Of a stretch of DNA of 64,000 nucleotides, positions 25,474 through 34,138 are shown one piece after another. This DNA comes from Lysobacter enzymogenes (GTDB lineage Bacteria; Pseudomonadota; Gammaproteobacteria; Xanthomonadales; Xanthomonadaceae). The position numbers and the translations under genes were made by a program. Numbering within the stretch: position 1 is the stretch's first letter; the number at the start of each line of letters is the position of its first letter. The notes under the pieces are model-generated. The model did not search any database. It saw only the letters and a program-made list of their open reading frames with translations, and was not told where the DNA came from. The stretch is taken from contig NZ_CP067396.1 in assembly GCF_023617245.1 (NCBI RefSeq), positions 3,844,001 to 3,908,000 on the forward strand, read 5' to 3'.

Positions 25474-28358
25474 CCCCGGCGCAGTTCGGCCGGGTCGAGG
25501 AGCTGTTCCACCAGGCGCTGGAACGGCCCGCCGCCGAGCGCGCGCGGTTCCTGCGCGACAACGAGAGCGACGCGGACATCGTCGCGGCGGCCGAACGCCT
25601 GCTCGCCTGCGACGACGACGCCGCGCCGGACCCGGTCAGCGAATGCCTGACCCAGGTCGCGCGCGAAGTCCCGCTGCGCAGCATCGGCCCGTACCGGCTG
25701 CTGCGCGAGTTGGGCGTCGGCGGCATGGGCGCGGTGTTCCTGGCCGAGCGCGACGTCGCCGGCCGCGTCCAGCAGGTCGCGGTCAAGCTGCTGCACGGCA
25801 TCGGCACCGCCCACAACAAGCGCCGCATGGAACGCGAGCGGGCCATGCTGGCCGGCCTCAACCATCCCAACATCGCCCGCCACATCGACGGCGGCGAGAG
25901 CGCGGAAGGCCAGCCTTACCTGGTGATGGACTACGTCGAGGGCCCGCTGCTGCCGCAGTACCTGGCCGAGGCGAAACCGTCGCTGCCGCAGCGGCTGAAG
26001 CTGTACCTGAGCCTGTGCGACGCGGTCCAGCACGCGCACCAGCGCCTGGTCCTGCACCGCGACATCAAGCCTTCGAACGTGGCGGTGCGCGCCGACGGCG
26101 CGCCGGTGCTGCTGGACTTCGGCGTCGGCGCGCTGCTGGAGGAAGGCGACAACCCCACCCATCCGCCGACCCGCGCCTTCACTCCCGGCTACAGCGCGCC
26201 GGAGCAGTACCGCGGCCAGACCGAGACCATGGCCACCGACGTGTTCGGCCTCGGCGCGCTGCTGTTCGACCTGCTGACCGGGCAACGGCTGTCGACGCTG
26301 TACCGCGGCGACGCCACCGTGCCGGCGCCCAGCGCCAGCGTCGCCGATCCGAGCCTGCGCCACCTGCTGCGCGGCGATCTCGACCGGATCGTGCGCAAGG
26401 CCACCGCCACCGATCCGGAACTGCGCTACCGCACGGTCGCGGCGCTGATGGACGACATCCAGCGCTATCTGCAGGGCCTGCCGATTTCCGCCGCGCCCGA
26501 CCGGCTGTGGTACCGGGTCGGCAAGTTCGTCCGCCGCAACCGCGTCGCGGTCGCCGCCAGCGCGATGCTCGCGGTCGCCGGCACCCTCGCGGTGTGGCAG
26601 CTCAACAACGAACGCCAGCGCGCGCTGGCGGCCGAACGCGCGGCCGAGACCGAAGCGGCCAACGCCAAGGCCTCGCGCGACTTCCTCGCCTCGGTGCTGG
26701 CCGAGACCTCGCCCGAAGCGGTGCGCGGCCAGCCGATCACCATCGCCACCCTGCTCACCAACGCTGCCGCGCGGCTGCAGACCGACCGCAGCCAGAGCGA
26801 GCGCACCCGCCTGGTCGCGTGGCTGACCATCGCCGAGGTCTACGCCGACATCAACGACCCGCAGCCGGGGCTGGCGGCGATCGACGCGGCCATCGCGCTG
26901 TCGCCGCGCAAGCCGCAGCCGCAGGACCTGGAACTGCGCGCGCGCGCGTTGCACGTGCGCGGCAACCTGCTGTTGCAGCTCGAACGCCTGCCCGAAGCGC
27001 GCGCCGCGCTCGACCAGGCGATCGCGCTGCGCGAACGCCAGGGCGCGCCCGCCCCGACCCTGGCGCGGCTGTACAGCGATTACGGCAGCGTCGTGCTGCA
27101 CACCTCGGACTTCGCCGCCGCGCAGCGCTACCAGCAGCGCGCGCTGCAACGCCTGGACGCGTCCGGCCAGCACGAGCCGGAGCTGCGCATGGAGATCGAG
27201 CTCGGCCTGGCGCGCAGCCTGTACTACCAGAACAAGATCGAAGATGCGGCCCGCCACCTCGGCATCGCCGAGACCATCGAGCGCGAACGGCCCGCGCGCG
27301 ACGGCCTGGCGGCCTACCAGCTGCGCCGGATCGCGATGATGGTGCGCTACTCGCAGCACCGCTATCCGCAGGCGCTGGCCAACGCCGAGCAGGCGCTGCG
27401 GCTGGCCTACCGCGTCTACGGCGAGAACAGCCGGCTCACCGCCGACATGGAGCTGTACACCGCGCTGCTGCTGGACGATGTCGGGCGCTCGCGCGCGGCG
27501 CTGGCGCACTACCAGCGCTCGCAGGCGATCGCCCGCGCGCTCAAGCTCGACGACGCCGTGCTCGCCCGCGACGACGTGCGCATGGCCGCGGCCTACGCCA
27601 ACCTCGGCGACCACGCGCGCGCGCAGGCGCTGACCGACTCGGCGCTGGCGCGGATGCCGGACGCCCCGGCGTACACGATGTACCGGATCATCGCCTACTA
27701 CACCCGCGGCCTCTCGCTCAGCGCGCAGGGCCGCTATCCGCAGGCCCGCGCCGATTTCCAGCGCTCGCTGGAACTGGCGCGCGGCTACAAGGAGGACGTG
27801 TTCTACGGCCCGGCCTTCGTCCAGCTGCGCCACGCCCAGGGCCTGGTCGAGGCGCACCGCTTCGAGGAAGCCGCCGCCGCGCTCGAGGACGCCGAACCGG
27901 TGCTGCAGTACCGCGAACTGGAGCCGAAATCGGTCATCGTGCTGCGCTCGCTGCAGGCCGAAGTCGCGCTCAGCCGCGGCGAACTGATCGCCGCGACGCA
28001 ACGCATCGACGAAGCCCTGCAACTGGCCCAGCGCCACTACCTCGCCGGCACCCTGCCGATCGCCACGGTCGAACTCGCCGCCGCGCGGATCGCGCTGCGC
28101 CGCGGCGATGCCGTACGCGCCGGCGAATTGCTGAACCGGGCCGAGCCGCTGTTGCGGCGCGAATTGCGCGCGCCTGCGCCGGCGCTGGCCGACGCCGCGC
28201 GGCTGCGCCAGGAGCTGGAGCGCGGCTCCGGGTCCGGCCCTGGGCACGATTCCCGGCACGATTCCGGGCACGACGCCGGCCGCGAATCCCGGCGCGACGC
28301 GCGCCAGGACGCGGCGCCCGCGCGCGCCGCGCCGGCGCCGCGCGGAGCCGGCGGATGA
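25470..28358 (+). CDS. transmembrane Ser/Thr protein kinase with TPR-like sensor domain
   Basis: 962 aa. A cytoplasmic Hanks-type kinase (about 74-340): GVGGMG loop (82-87), K106 in VAVKLL, HRDIKPSN with D198, LDFGVG with D216, and SAPEQYRG in the activation segment. A single membrane helix at about 357-375 (VAVAASAMLAVAGTLAVW) is followed by a long helical periplasmic part with TPR-like repeats (ALRARALHVRGNLLLQLERLPEARAALDQAIALRE and similar). It ends in a low-complexity Gly/Asp/Arg tail. Coupled to the ECF sigma gene by a 4-bp overlap. Inferred role: sensing an external or envelope cue and phosphorylating the sigma factor. Confidence 0.92.
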   Translation: MTPAQFGRVEELFHQALERPAAERARFLRDNESDADIVAAAERLLACDDDAAPDPVSECLTQVAREVPLRSIGPYRLLRELGVGGMGAVFLAERDVAGRVQQVAVKLLHGIGTAHNKRRMERERAMLAGLNHPNIARHIDGGESAEGQPYLVMDYVEGPLLPQYLAEAKPSLPQRLKLYLSLCDAVQHAHQRLVLHRDIKPSNVAVRADGAPVLLDFGVGALLEEGDNPTHPPTRAFTPGYSAPEQYRGQTETMATDVFGLGALLFDLLTGQRLSTLYRGDATVPAPSASVADPSLRHLLRGDLDRIVRKATATDPELRYRTVAALMDDIQRYLQGLPISAAPDRLWYRVGKFVRRNRVAVAASAMLAVAGTLAVWQLNNERQRALAAERAAETEAANAKASRDFLASVLAETSPEAVRGQPITIATLLTNAAARLQTDRSQSERTRLVAWLTIAEVYADINDPQPGLAAIDAAIALSPRKPQPQDLELRARALHVRGNLLLQLERLPEARAALDQAIALRERQGAPAPTLARLYSDYGSVVLHTSDFAAAQRYQQRALQRLDASGQHEPELRMEIELGLARSLYYQNKIEDAARHLGIAETIERERPARDGLAAYQLRRIAMMVRYSQHRYPQALANAEQALRLAYRVYGENSRLTADMELYTALLLDDVGRSRAALAHYQRSQAIARALKLDDAVLARDDVRMAAAYANLGDHARAQALTDSALARMPDAPAYTMYRIIAYYTRGLSLSAQGRYPQARADFQRSLELARGYKEDVFYGPAFVQLRHAQGLVEAHRFEEAAAALEDAEPVLQYRELEPKSVIVLRSLQAEVALSRGELIAATQRIDEALQLAQRHYLAGTLPIATVELAAARIALRRGDAVRAGELLNRAEPLLRRELRAPAPALADAARLRQELERGSGSGPGHDSRHDSGHDAGRESRRDARQDAAPARAAPAPRGAGG

Positions 28359-28524
28359 ACGCGGCCGCTTGCGCCGGCTCGCGCGGCCCAATAAATTTCC
28401 ATCGGCGATGACGGATTCCGCCGCCGCCCTGCGAACTCTTGATTGTTCCAACTCCGCAGCATGCGATTCGAACGCGCGCCGCGCCCAGGAACGCCATTCA
28501 CCTCCCCGTGAAAGAGGAATCGAC

Positions 28525-28764
28525 ATGCGCACCACCCTTGCTTTCGCCCTGCTGATCGCCGCGACCGCGACGTTCAGCGCCCCGTCGTTCGCCCGCGAGC
28601 CGTCCTACCAGGCCTGCAGCCCGCCGTTCTCCGGCCCGCCGTTCTGCTCGCCGCCGTTCAGCCAGGTCGAGCTGTCCACCAACACCGGCAAGCGCGCCGC
28701 GACCAAGGCGCCGACCACCCAGGCGCCGCGCTCGGCACCGCAGCCGTCCACCGCCAAGAAGTGA
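28525..28764 (+). CDS. small secreted protein, unknown
   Basis: 79 aa with a clear signal peptide (MRTTLAFALLIAATATFSAPSFA). The mature part has a Pro/Cys-rich repeat (PPFSGPPFCSPPFSQ), then a Thr/Lys/Pro-rich tail (KRAATKAPTTQAPRSAPQPSTAKK). A good Shine-Dalgarno (AAAGAGGAA) precedes the ATG, and a strong terminator follows 50 bp after the stop. It lies downstream of the kinase and could belong to the same regulon. No family known to me. Confidence 0.7.
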   Translation: MRTTLAFALLIAATATFSAPSFAREPSYQACSPPFSGPPFCSPPFSQVELSTNTGKRAATKAPTTQAPRSAPQPSTAKK

Positions 28765-28814
28765 TCCGCCGCCGCGGGCGACGGGGCAGCCGCCTCGTCG
28801 CCCGGCCATGCCGA

Positions 28815-28841
28815 GCCGATGACGCCGTCATCGGCTTTTTT
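28815..28841 (+). terminator. Rho-independent terminator
   Basis: A perfect 9-bp stem GCCGATGAC/GTCATCGGC with loop GCC, followed by TTTTTT. It ends the sigma/kinase/small secreted protein transcription unit. Confidence 0.9.
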
Positions 28842-28987
28842 CTTGCCCGGCCCGACCGCCTCGCGCTGCGGCCGGTGCGACAATCCGCATCGTCGCCGGC
28901 GGAGAGCGCGACGACCGAACGCCGCGGATGCGCAAAGACGATCGATACGGCCGCGACGATCGCCCGGTTCCTTTCGACAAGCTCTCG

Positions 28988-29530
28988 ATGAACACGCCTG
29001 CGCCCCAATCCCGTACCTACCTGATCACCGGCATGTCCGGCGCCGGCAAATCCTCGGTCGTGCGCGAGTTGATCGCGCTGGGTTTCGACGCGATCGACCT
29101 GGACAGCCCGCAGTGGTCGCATTGGGTCGACGCCGCCGCGGACGATGCCTTGACGCCCGAGCAAGGCCGCGACTGGGTCTGGCGCGAAGACCGCGTCGCC
29201 GCGCTGCTGGCGAAGCCGTCGCGGGCCCCGCGCTTGCTGGCCGGCACCGCTTCGAACATGGCGGCGTTCTACGACCGCTTCGACGCCGTCGTCCTGCTCA
29301 GCGCGAGCGAAGACTGCCTGCTGCAACGCCTGCGCGAACGCGGCGCCGGCGAATACGGCAGCACCCAGGCGCAACGCGCCGCGGTGCGCGAACTTATCGC
29401 GCAGGTGGAACCGCTGCTGCGCGAATCGGCCGACCTGACGCTCGACTCGTCCGGCCCGGTCGCGGCCACCGTGCGCGACTTGCTGCGCGCGCTGGATCTG
29501 ACCGCCGCGTTGCCGACGCCCGGACGCTAG
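28988..29530 (+). CDS. shikimate-kinase-like P-loop (AAA_18) nucleotide kinase
   Basis: 180 aa from the ATG at 28988 (an in-frame ATG at 28928 is possible). Walker A is GMSGAGKSS near the N-terminus in the context TYLITGMSGAGKSSVVRELIALGFDAIDLD, typical of small-molecule kinases. FDAVVLLSASEDCLLQRLRERG resembles the adenylate-kinase lid/base-binding region. Its stop shares the tetranucleotide CTAG with the stop of the convergent peroxidase gene. Substrate unknown. Confidence 0.78.
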   Translation: MNTPAPQSRTYLITGMSGAGKSSVVRELIALGFDAIDLDSPQWSHWVDAAADDALTPEQGRDWVWREDRVAALLAKPSRAPRLLAGTASNMAAFYDRFDAVVLLSASEDCLLQRLRERGAGEYGSTQAQRAAVRELIAQVEPLLRESADLTLDSSGPVAATVRDLLRALDLTAALPTPGR

Positions 29531-30510
29531 GACACCATCGTCGCCACCGGGCCGGCCGCGGCGCCCTGCGCGGTGCCGTCCTCGTCCGGCACCGCGGCCA
29601 GGAAGCTCGCCGACGGCGCGAAAAACAGCGTGCCGGTGACCGCGCGGCTGAAGTCCAGCAGGCGGTCGTAGTTGCCGGGCGGGTTGCCGACGAACATGTT
29701 CTCGAGCATGCGCTCGATCCGCCGCGGCTGGCGCGCGTAACCGATGAAGTAGGTGCCGAACTCGCTCTTGCTGGCGTCGCCGAACGGCATGTTGTCGCGC
29801 ACGATGCTGAGCTCTTCGCCGTTCTCCTCGATCACCGTCAGCACGTTGTGCGCATACGACGGCTTGGCCGCGTCGTCGAGTTCGACGTTGGACAGCTTGT
29901 GCCGGCCGACGATGCGCTCCTGCTGCTCCACCGGCAACGATTCCCAGCCCTTGAGGTCGTGCAGGTACTTCTGCACGATCACGTAGCTGCCGCCGGCGAA
30001 ATCGGCGTCTTCGGCGCCGACGATGGCCGAATCCAGCGCTTCCTGATCGACCGGGTTCTCAGTGCCGTCGACGAAGCCGAGCAGGTCGCGCTGGTCGAAG
30101 TAACGGAACCCGTGCACTTCCTCGGCGCTGGCCACCGCTTCGCCGAGCCGCGCGAGGATCTGCGCGGTCAACTCGAAGCACAGGTCCATGCGTTCGGCGC
30201 GGATGTGGAACAGCAGGTCGCCGGGCGTGGACACGGCGCGGTGCTTGCCTTCGATGGCGCGGAACGGATGCAGGTCCGCCGGCTTGGGCGCGCCGAACAA
30301 GCGTTCCCAGGCCGCGTCGCCGAAGGCCAGGATGCAGGACAAACGGCCGTCGAGATCGCGGAAACCCACCGAGCGCAGCAGCCCGGCCAGATCGGCGCAC
30401 AGCGCGCGCACGGTTTGCCGATGCTGCGCTTCCGGGCGCAGGGTCACCACCAGGAACACGGCCGAACGGGTCAGGCCCGCAACGATGGGTTGGGAAACGA
30501 TGGCTGCCAC
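29527..30510 (-). CDS. Dyp-type (YfeX-like) heme peroxidase
   Basis: 327 aa starting with GTG at 30510, chosen because the segment begins VAAIVSQPIVAGL and is preceded by AGAGG at proper spacing; frames further upstream are GC-rich filler. The family signature GFVDGTENP (GxxDG) carries the catalytic Asp. The proximal His is in SYAHNVLTV and the distal Arg in RDNMPFGDA. Members use H2O2 to oxidise dyes, phenolics or porphyrinogens. There is no twin-arginine or signal peptide, so it is probably cytoplasmic. Confidence 0.92.
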   Translation of the reverse strand: MAAIVSQPIVAGLTRSAVFLVVTLRPEAQHRQTVRALCADLAGLLRSVGFRDLDGRLSCILAFGDAAWERLFGAPKPADLHPFRAIEGKHRAVSTPGDLLFHIRAERMDLCFELTAQILARLGEAVASAEEVHGFRYFDQRDLLGFVDGTENPVDQEALDSAIVGAEDADFAGGSYVIVQKYLHDLKGWESLPVEQQERIVGRHKLSNVELDDAAKPSYAHNVLTVIEENGEELSIVRDNMPFGDASKSEFGTYFIGYARQPRRIERMLENMFVGNPPGNYDRLLDFSRAVTGTLFFAPSASFLAAVPDEDGTAQGAAAGPVATMVS

Positions 30511-30704
30511 GGTCTGCCTCTGTGCGCTGCGAAAGGGGCCTGGATTCGACGAATGCGCGACGCGTCCGGCGCGCGCCATCGAACGGCGGATCGGCCGATC
30601 ATAGCGCCGCAACCGGCGACGGCCGCGCGCCGGCCGGCCCGGCGGTTTGAGCCGCGCGCCCGGGCGATGCTAGATTCGGACCGGACCCGATACGGACAGC
30701 GAGC

Positions 30705-30914
30705 ATGCGACAGCGAGGCGACCTTCCTGAATCTGCGCCCGGACCGGCCGGCGCCGGCGAAGACGCGGGCGCGATGGCGCCGGCGTGGCCGCGCGAGCCG
30801 ATCAGCGCGCAACGCTTGCGCGACGCCGAAGTGGCGCAGGCCCAGGCCACGCTGAAGCGCGAGTTGGTGCGCGTCTACGCGCAGGCTTGCGGGGCGTGCA
30901 AGCCCAAGCAATGA
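30705..30914 (+). CDS. possible small hypothetical protein
   Basis: 69 aa: a Pro/Ala/Gly-rich N-terminal half, then a helical segment (ISAQRLRDAEVAQAQATLKRELVRVYAQACGACKPKQ) with a CxxC near the C-terminus. It lies alone between two minus-strand genes. No family and no strong Shine-Dalgarno; it may be spurious. Confidence 0.35.
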   Translation: MRQRGDLPESAPGPAGAGEDAGAMAPAWPREPISAQRLRDAEVAQAQATLKRELVRVYAQACGACKPKQ

Positions 30915-31036
30915 AGGCGGCTGCCGGCGTCCAGGCCGGCACACTCGCGGCCCGACACCCGCGCGATCGTGCCCGCTCGGCAGTGCCTGCCCGATCAGGC
31001 CCGTCTGATCGTGCCCACCTGATCGTGCCCACCTGA

Positions 31037-31726
31037 TCAGGCTTGCGCGCGTTGCGCCTCGCGCTCGCGCCACAGATCCCCGACCCTGACGAACCCGTAG
31101 CCCTGCGCGCGCAGCGCCGGCACCAGCTCGCGCACGATCTCGACGATGCGCGGGCGCGCGCGGCCGTGTTCGTCGTCGCCGTCGTGCAGCAGCACGATCG
31201 CGCCGGGATGGGCCTGCGCCAGCACCGCACCGGACACGCAGTCGACATGGCCGGGCGCGTCGGGTTCGAGCCAGTCGCAGGGATCGATCGACCAACCCGC
31301 GACGGTGTAGCCGTGGCGCGCGAGCAGATCGACCTGGTCGGCGCGGATTTCGCCGAACGCCGGACGGAACAGGCGCGCCGACAAGGTATCGGCGCCGGCC
31401 CGGCGCAGTTCGGCGGCCGCCGGCGCGACTTCCTCGTGCAGCAGCGCGTCCGCGCCCAGGCCGCTGGCGTCGGCGTGGCTCATCGAATGGTTGGCCAGTT
31501 CGTGGCCGTCGGCGAGCATGCGCGCGCTCAGCCACGGCACCGCGCGCAGCAGGCGGCCGACGCAGAAGAAAGTCGCCGCGACCTCGAGTTCGCGCAGCGC
31601 CGCCAGCAGCGCCGGCGTGGCCTGGCCCGGCCCGTCGTCGAAGCTCAGCGCGATCGCGCGCCGGCGCGGCAGGCCGCGGCCGAGATAGGCGCGCGGGCGT
31701 TGCGCGAGGAAAGCGTGATAGTCCAT
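31037..31726 (-). CDS. polysaccharide deacetylase (NodB/CE4 family)
   Basis: 229 aa with the five CE4 motifs: SFDDGP (D30, D31), HSMSH (H81, H85 metal ligands), RPAFGE, WSIDPCDW and LLHDGD. CE4 enzymes deacetylate N-acetylglucosamine-containing polymers or peptidoglycan. No signal peptide is seen, so it is probably cytoplasmic or relies on an unrecognised route. It starts 7 bp after the stop of a processive-type glycosyltransferase, so the pair may make and modify a second amino-sugar glycan or glycolipid distinct from PNAG. Confidence 0.88.
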   Translation of the reverse strand: MDYHAFLAQRPRAYLGRGLPRRRAIALSFDDGPGQATPALLAALRELEVAATFFCVGRLLRAVPWLSARMLADGHELANHSMSHADASGLGADALLHEEVAPAAAELRRAGADTLSARLFRPAFGEIRADQVDLLARHGYTVAGWSIDPCDWLEPDAPGHVDCVSGAVLAQAHPGAIVLLHDGDDEHGRARPRIVEIVRELVPALRAQGYGFVRVGDLWREREAQRAQA

Positions 31727-31733
31727 GCGCGCC

Positions 31734-32999
31734 TCAGCGGGTCATCCAGCTCTTGCGGCCGCCGCGCAGTTCGTCGAGCAGGCCGATCAGGTTGGCCGGC
31801 AGCAACAGCGCGTCGATGACGGTGTTGTAGACCGACACCAGCAGCAGGTCGGGCAAGCCCAGTTGCAGGCGTTCGCGCGCGTGCAGCACCGAAACGAAAT
31901 TGAGCGCGGCCATCAGCAGCCAGTTCAGCGCCGCCACCGCCAGCAGCGCGTGGCTGCGGTAGAACAGCGCGCCGGCGATCAGCAACAGCAGGGTCGGCGC
32001 CAGCGCCGACTGCGCCCACAGCAGCCACCACGGCAGCATCTTCATGGTCCGCGCCCACGAGATCCCCCAGGCCACCCGGAACGATTCCAGGCGCCCGCGC
32101 GCCCAGCGCCGACGCTGGCGGAACAGCCCCATCAACGTGGTCGGGCAGATCGTGTAAGCGATCGCGTCCGGCGCGTAGGCGATGGAATAGCCGTGGGCGA
32201 GCGCGCGCCAGGTCCAGGCGATGTCCTCCACCAGCCACTCGCCCCAGCCGCCGAGTTCGCGGATGACCTGGGTGCGGTGCAGCGAGAACGCGCCGGCGAC
32301 GACGTTGACCGAACCCAGCTTGCTCTGCACATAGCGGATCGCCGCCAGAGCGCCGATGTGTTCGTAGAACTGCAATCGGTGCAGCCACGACTGGTGGCGG
32401 CCGGCCGGCACGATCAGCCCGCAGGCCGCGGCGTGGCGCGGCGACGCGTACAAGGCCTCGACCGCGCTGCGCAGCGCGCCGGGCGCGATCACGGTATCGC
32501 TGTCGATCACCGTGACCACGTCCGAATCCGGCGACAGCCGCGGCAAGGCCGCGTCCAGCGCCAGGCCCTTGGCGCCGCCGTTGCGCTCGCGCGCGATGAA
32601 CTCGTAGCGCTTGCCGCGCGGCTGCGCCAGCCACTGCGCGACCGCGGCGGCGGTGGCGTTGGTGGAACCGTCGTCGACCAGCAGCACCTCGACCGGGCCG
32701 GGGTACTCGCTGCGCTCGATCGACTCCAGCGTGCACAGCAGCGAGCGTTCGGGTTCGTTGTAGAACGGCACCAGGATCGACACGAACGGATAGCGCGCCA
32801 GCGCGCGCGGCGGCGGCTGCCGCAGCCGCCGCCAGCACGCCCAGCCGGCCAGGAACAGCAGGCAGGCGAACAGGATCAGGGTGGAGAAGCCGACCACGCC
32901 GGTCAGCACGAACTGGCTGAGGACGAGGTGGTCGAGCGCGAGCGCGTCGAGGACGAATCGGCCGAAGCCGGGGCGATCGGGAACGAACGTATTGGGCAT
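31734..32999 (-). CDS. membrane GT2 glycosyltransferase (processive type)
   Basis: 421 aa. An N-terminal membrane helix (TGVVGFSTLILFACLLFLAGWACW), a GT2 core with FVSILVPFYNEPE, LLVDDGSTNA, VTVIDSDTV, the acidic base WLVEDIAWTW and RQRRRWARG (the (Q/R)xxRW motif of polymerising transferases), then three or four C-terminal helices (LLLLIAGALFYRSHALLAVAALNWLLMAAL). This resembles PgaC/IcaA/NodC-type synthases, but it is only distantly similar to the PgaC at 45426. It is translationally adjacent to a CE4 deacetylase. Start at the ATG MPNTFVPDR. Confidence 0.87.
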   Translation of the reverse strand: MPNTFVPDRPGFGRFVLDALALDHLVLSQFVLTGVVGFSTLILFACLLFLAGWACWRRLRQPPPRALARYPFVSILVPFYNEPERSLLCTLESIERSEYPGPVEVLLVDDGSTNATAAAVAQWLAQPRGKRYEFIARERNGGAKGLALDAALPRLSPDSDVVTVIDSDTVIAPGALRSAVEALYASPRHAAACGLIVPAGRHQSWLHRLQFYEHIGALAAIRYVQSKLGSVNVVAGAFSLHRTQVIRELGGWGEWLVEDIAWTWRALAHGYSIAYAPDAIAYTICPTTLMGLFRQRRRWARGRLESFRVAWGISWARTMKMLPWWLLWAQSALAPTLLLLIAGALFYRSHALLAVAALNWLLMAALNFVSVLHARERLQLGLPDLLLVSVYNTVIDALLLPANLIGLLDELRGGRKSWMTR

Positions 33000-33429
33000 G
33001 GGGCGCGCGCATCCGGCGAACGCGAACGCGGCGGCGCGGCGCTGGCGCGCGCGACGCTGCGTTTCGCAAGGGTCTGGTTTGGCAGACCGGACGCGTCGAT
33101 ACGGGCCGCGCGAAGCGGACCCGCACGCCAGGTGCTGAAGCGGACAGGCAAAGCGGACGAAACGACTGCGGTGGGGGAACGCTTGCGGATGAAACGATTC
33201 GCGGGCGTCGTGCATGCGCTGCATCGCGACGGCGATTCGGTTCCAGGCGCCGTCCGCGCGGCGCGAGCGCGATGCATGGCCGCGCTTTCGCAAGCAAGAA
33301 TGAAAGCTGGGCACGATTTAATCTGTGACGCCGCCATGCAGTTCCGCGAAACCCGCGCGTGTTCGCGCTCGACACGCGTTCGCGCATGGGAGAAGAATCG
33401 ACGCGCCCCGTCCGCGCCGAGCCCACCTC
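33000..33429. other. intergenic region between divergent genes
   Basis: About 430 bp between the glycosyltransferase and the methyltransferase. Open frames here are GC-rich shadows. I see no clear hairpin, repeat or promoter box apart from an AT-richer patch at about 33300-33330 that may drive the methyltransferase. Confidence 0.4.
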
Positions 33430-34128
33430 ATGCCGAGCACCGCTTCCGCTTCCGATCCCGTCGCCTCCGATCCCGCCGCCTTCCGTCCGCGCTTCGACAT
33501 CGGCGCGCAGCGCATGGACTGCGGACGCGAGCCGCACGTGGACACCCACCAGGCCGCCGACGAGCGCGCGAGCTGGCCGCTGCTGGATTACTCCGATTGC
33601 GAACCGACCGACGACCAGGCCGCGATCAATCGCTGGCTGCAAGGCGCGTCCCTGGACGGCGCCGACGTGTTGCACGTGGGCACCGGCAATTCCTCGGTCG
33701 CGCGCTTGCTCGACGGCCGCGCGCGGGTGGTCTCGGTGACCGTCGCCCGCGGCGAGTTCGAGCACGCCCAATCGCTGGGCCTGCACGACTACCGCGTGCA
33801 CCTGCTCAACAAGCACGGCATGGAGTTCGGCGAGCGCTTCGCCGCGGCCAGCTTCGACTGCATCCTCGACAACAACCTGGCCAGCTTCGCCTGTTGCCAG
33901 CGCCACCTCGAACGCTATTTCGACGCGCTGACGCGGCTGTTGCGGCCGCAGGGTTTCGTGCTCACCCATTGGCAGGGCATGCAGTGGACGCTGGACGTCG
34001 GCGTGGACGACGTCGAGCCGGTGTGGCGCCTGGACGCGGACAAGCTCGAAGCCATCGCCGCCGCGTTCGGGCTGGCGACGGTGCGCGAAGGCGAGCTGTT
34101 CTTCCTGCGCCGCGCGGCGCGCGGCTGA
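33430..34128 (+). CDS. class I SAM-dependent methyltransferase-like protein
   Basis: 232 aa. A Rossmann-type start (GADVLHVGTGNSSVARLL, motif I V-G-T-G-N-S), then ARVVSVTVARGEFEHA, SFDCILDNNLASFACC (motif IV-like) and YFDALTRLLRPQGFVLTHWQG (post-motif). The fold is that of SAM methyltransferases, but motif I is unusual (HVGTGNSS) and the substrate is unknown. It is 10 bp from the MFS gene, so co-transcribed. Confidence 0.68.
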   Translation: MPSTASASDPVASDPAAFRPRFDIGAQRMDCGREPHVDTHQAADERASWPLLDYSDCEPTDDQAAINRWLQGASLDGADVLHVGTGNSSVARLLDGRARVVSVTVARGEFEHAQSLGLHDYRVHLLNKHGMEFGERFAAASFDCILDNNLASFACCQRHLERYFDALTRLLRPQGFVLTHWQGMQWTLDVGVDDVEPVWRLDADKLEAIAAAFGLATVREGELFFLRRAARG

Positions 34129-34138
34129 GCGCGCCCGG

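Noticed and set aside
25176..28535. 1119-codon minus-strand frame opposite the kinase
   Set aside because: Shadow of the kinase gene; repetitive QRRR/VLAR sequence and no motif.
31009..31036. regulatory repeat CTGATCGTGCCCAC
   Set aside because: Only two short copies just beyond the end of the deacetylase gene; probably chance low complexity.
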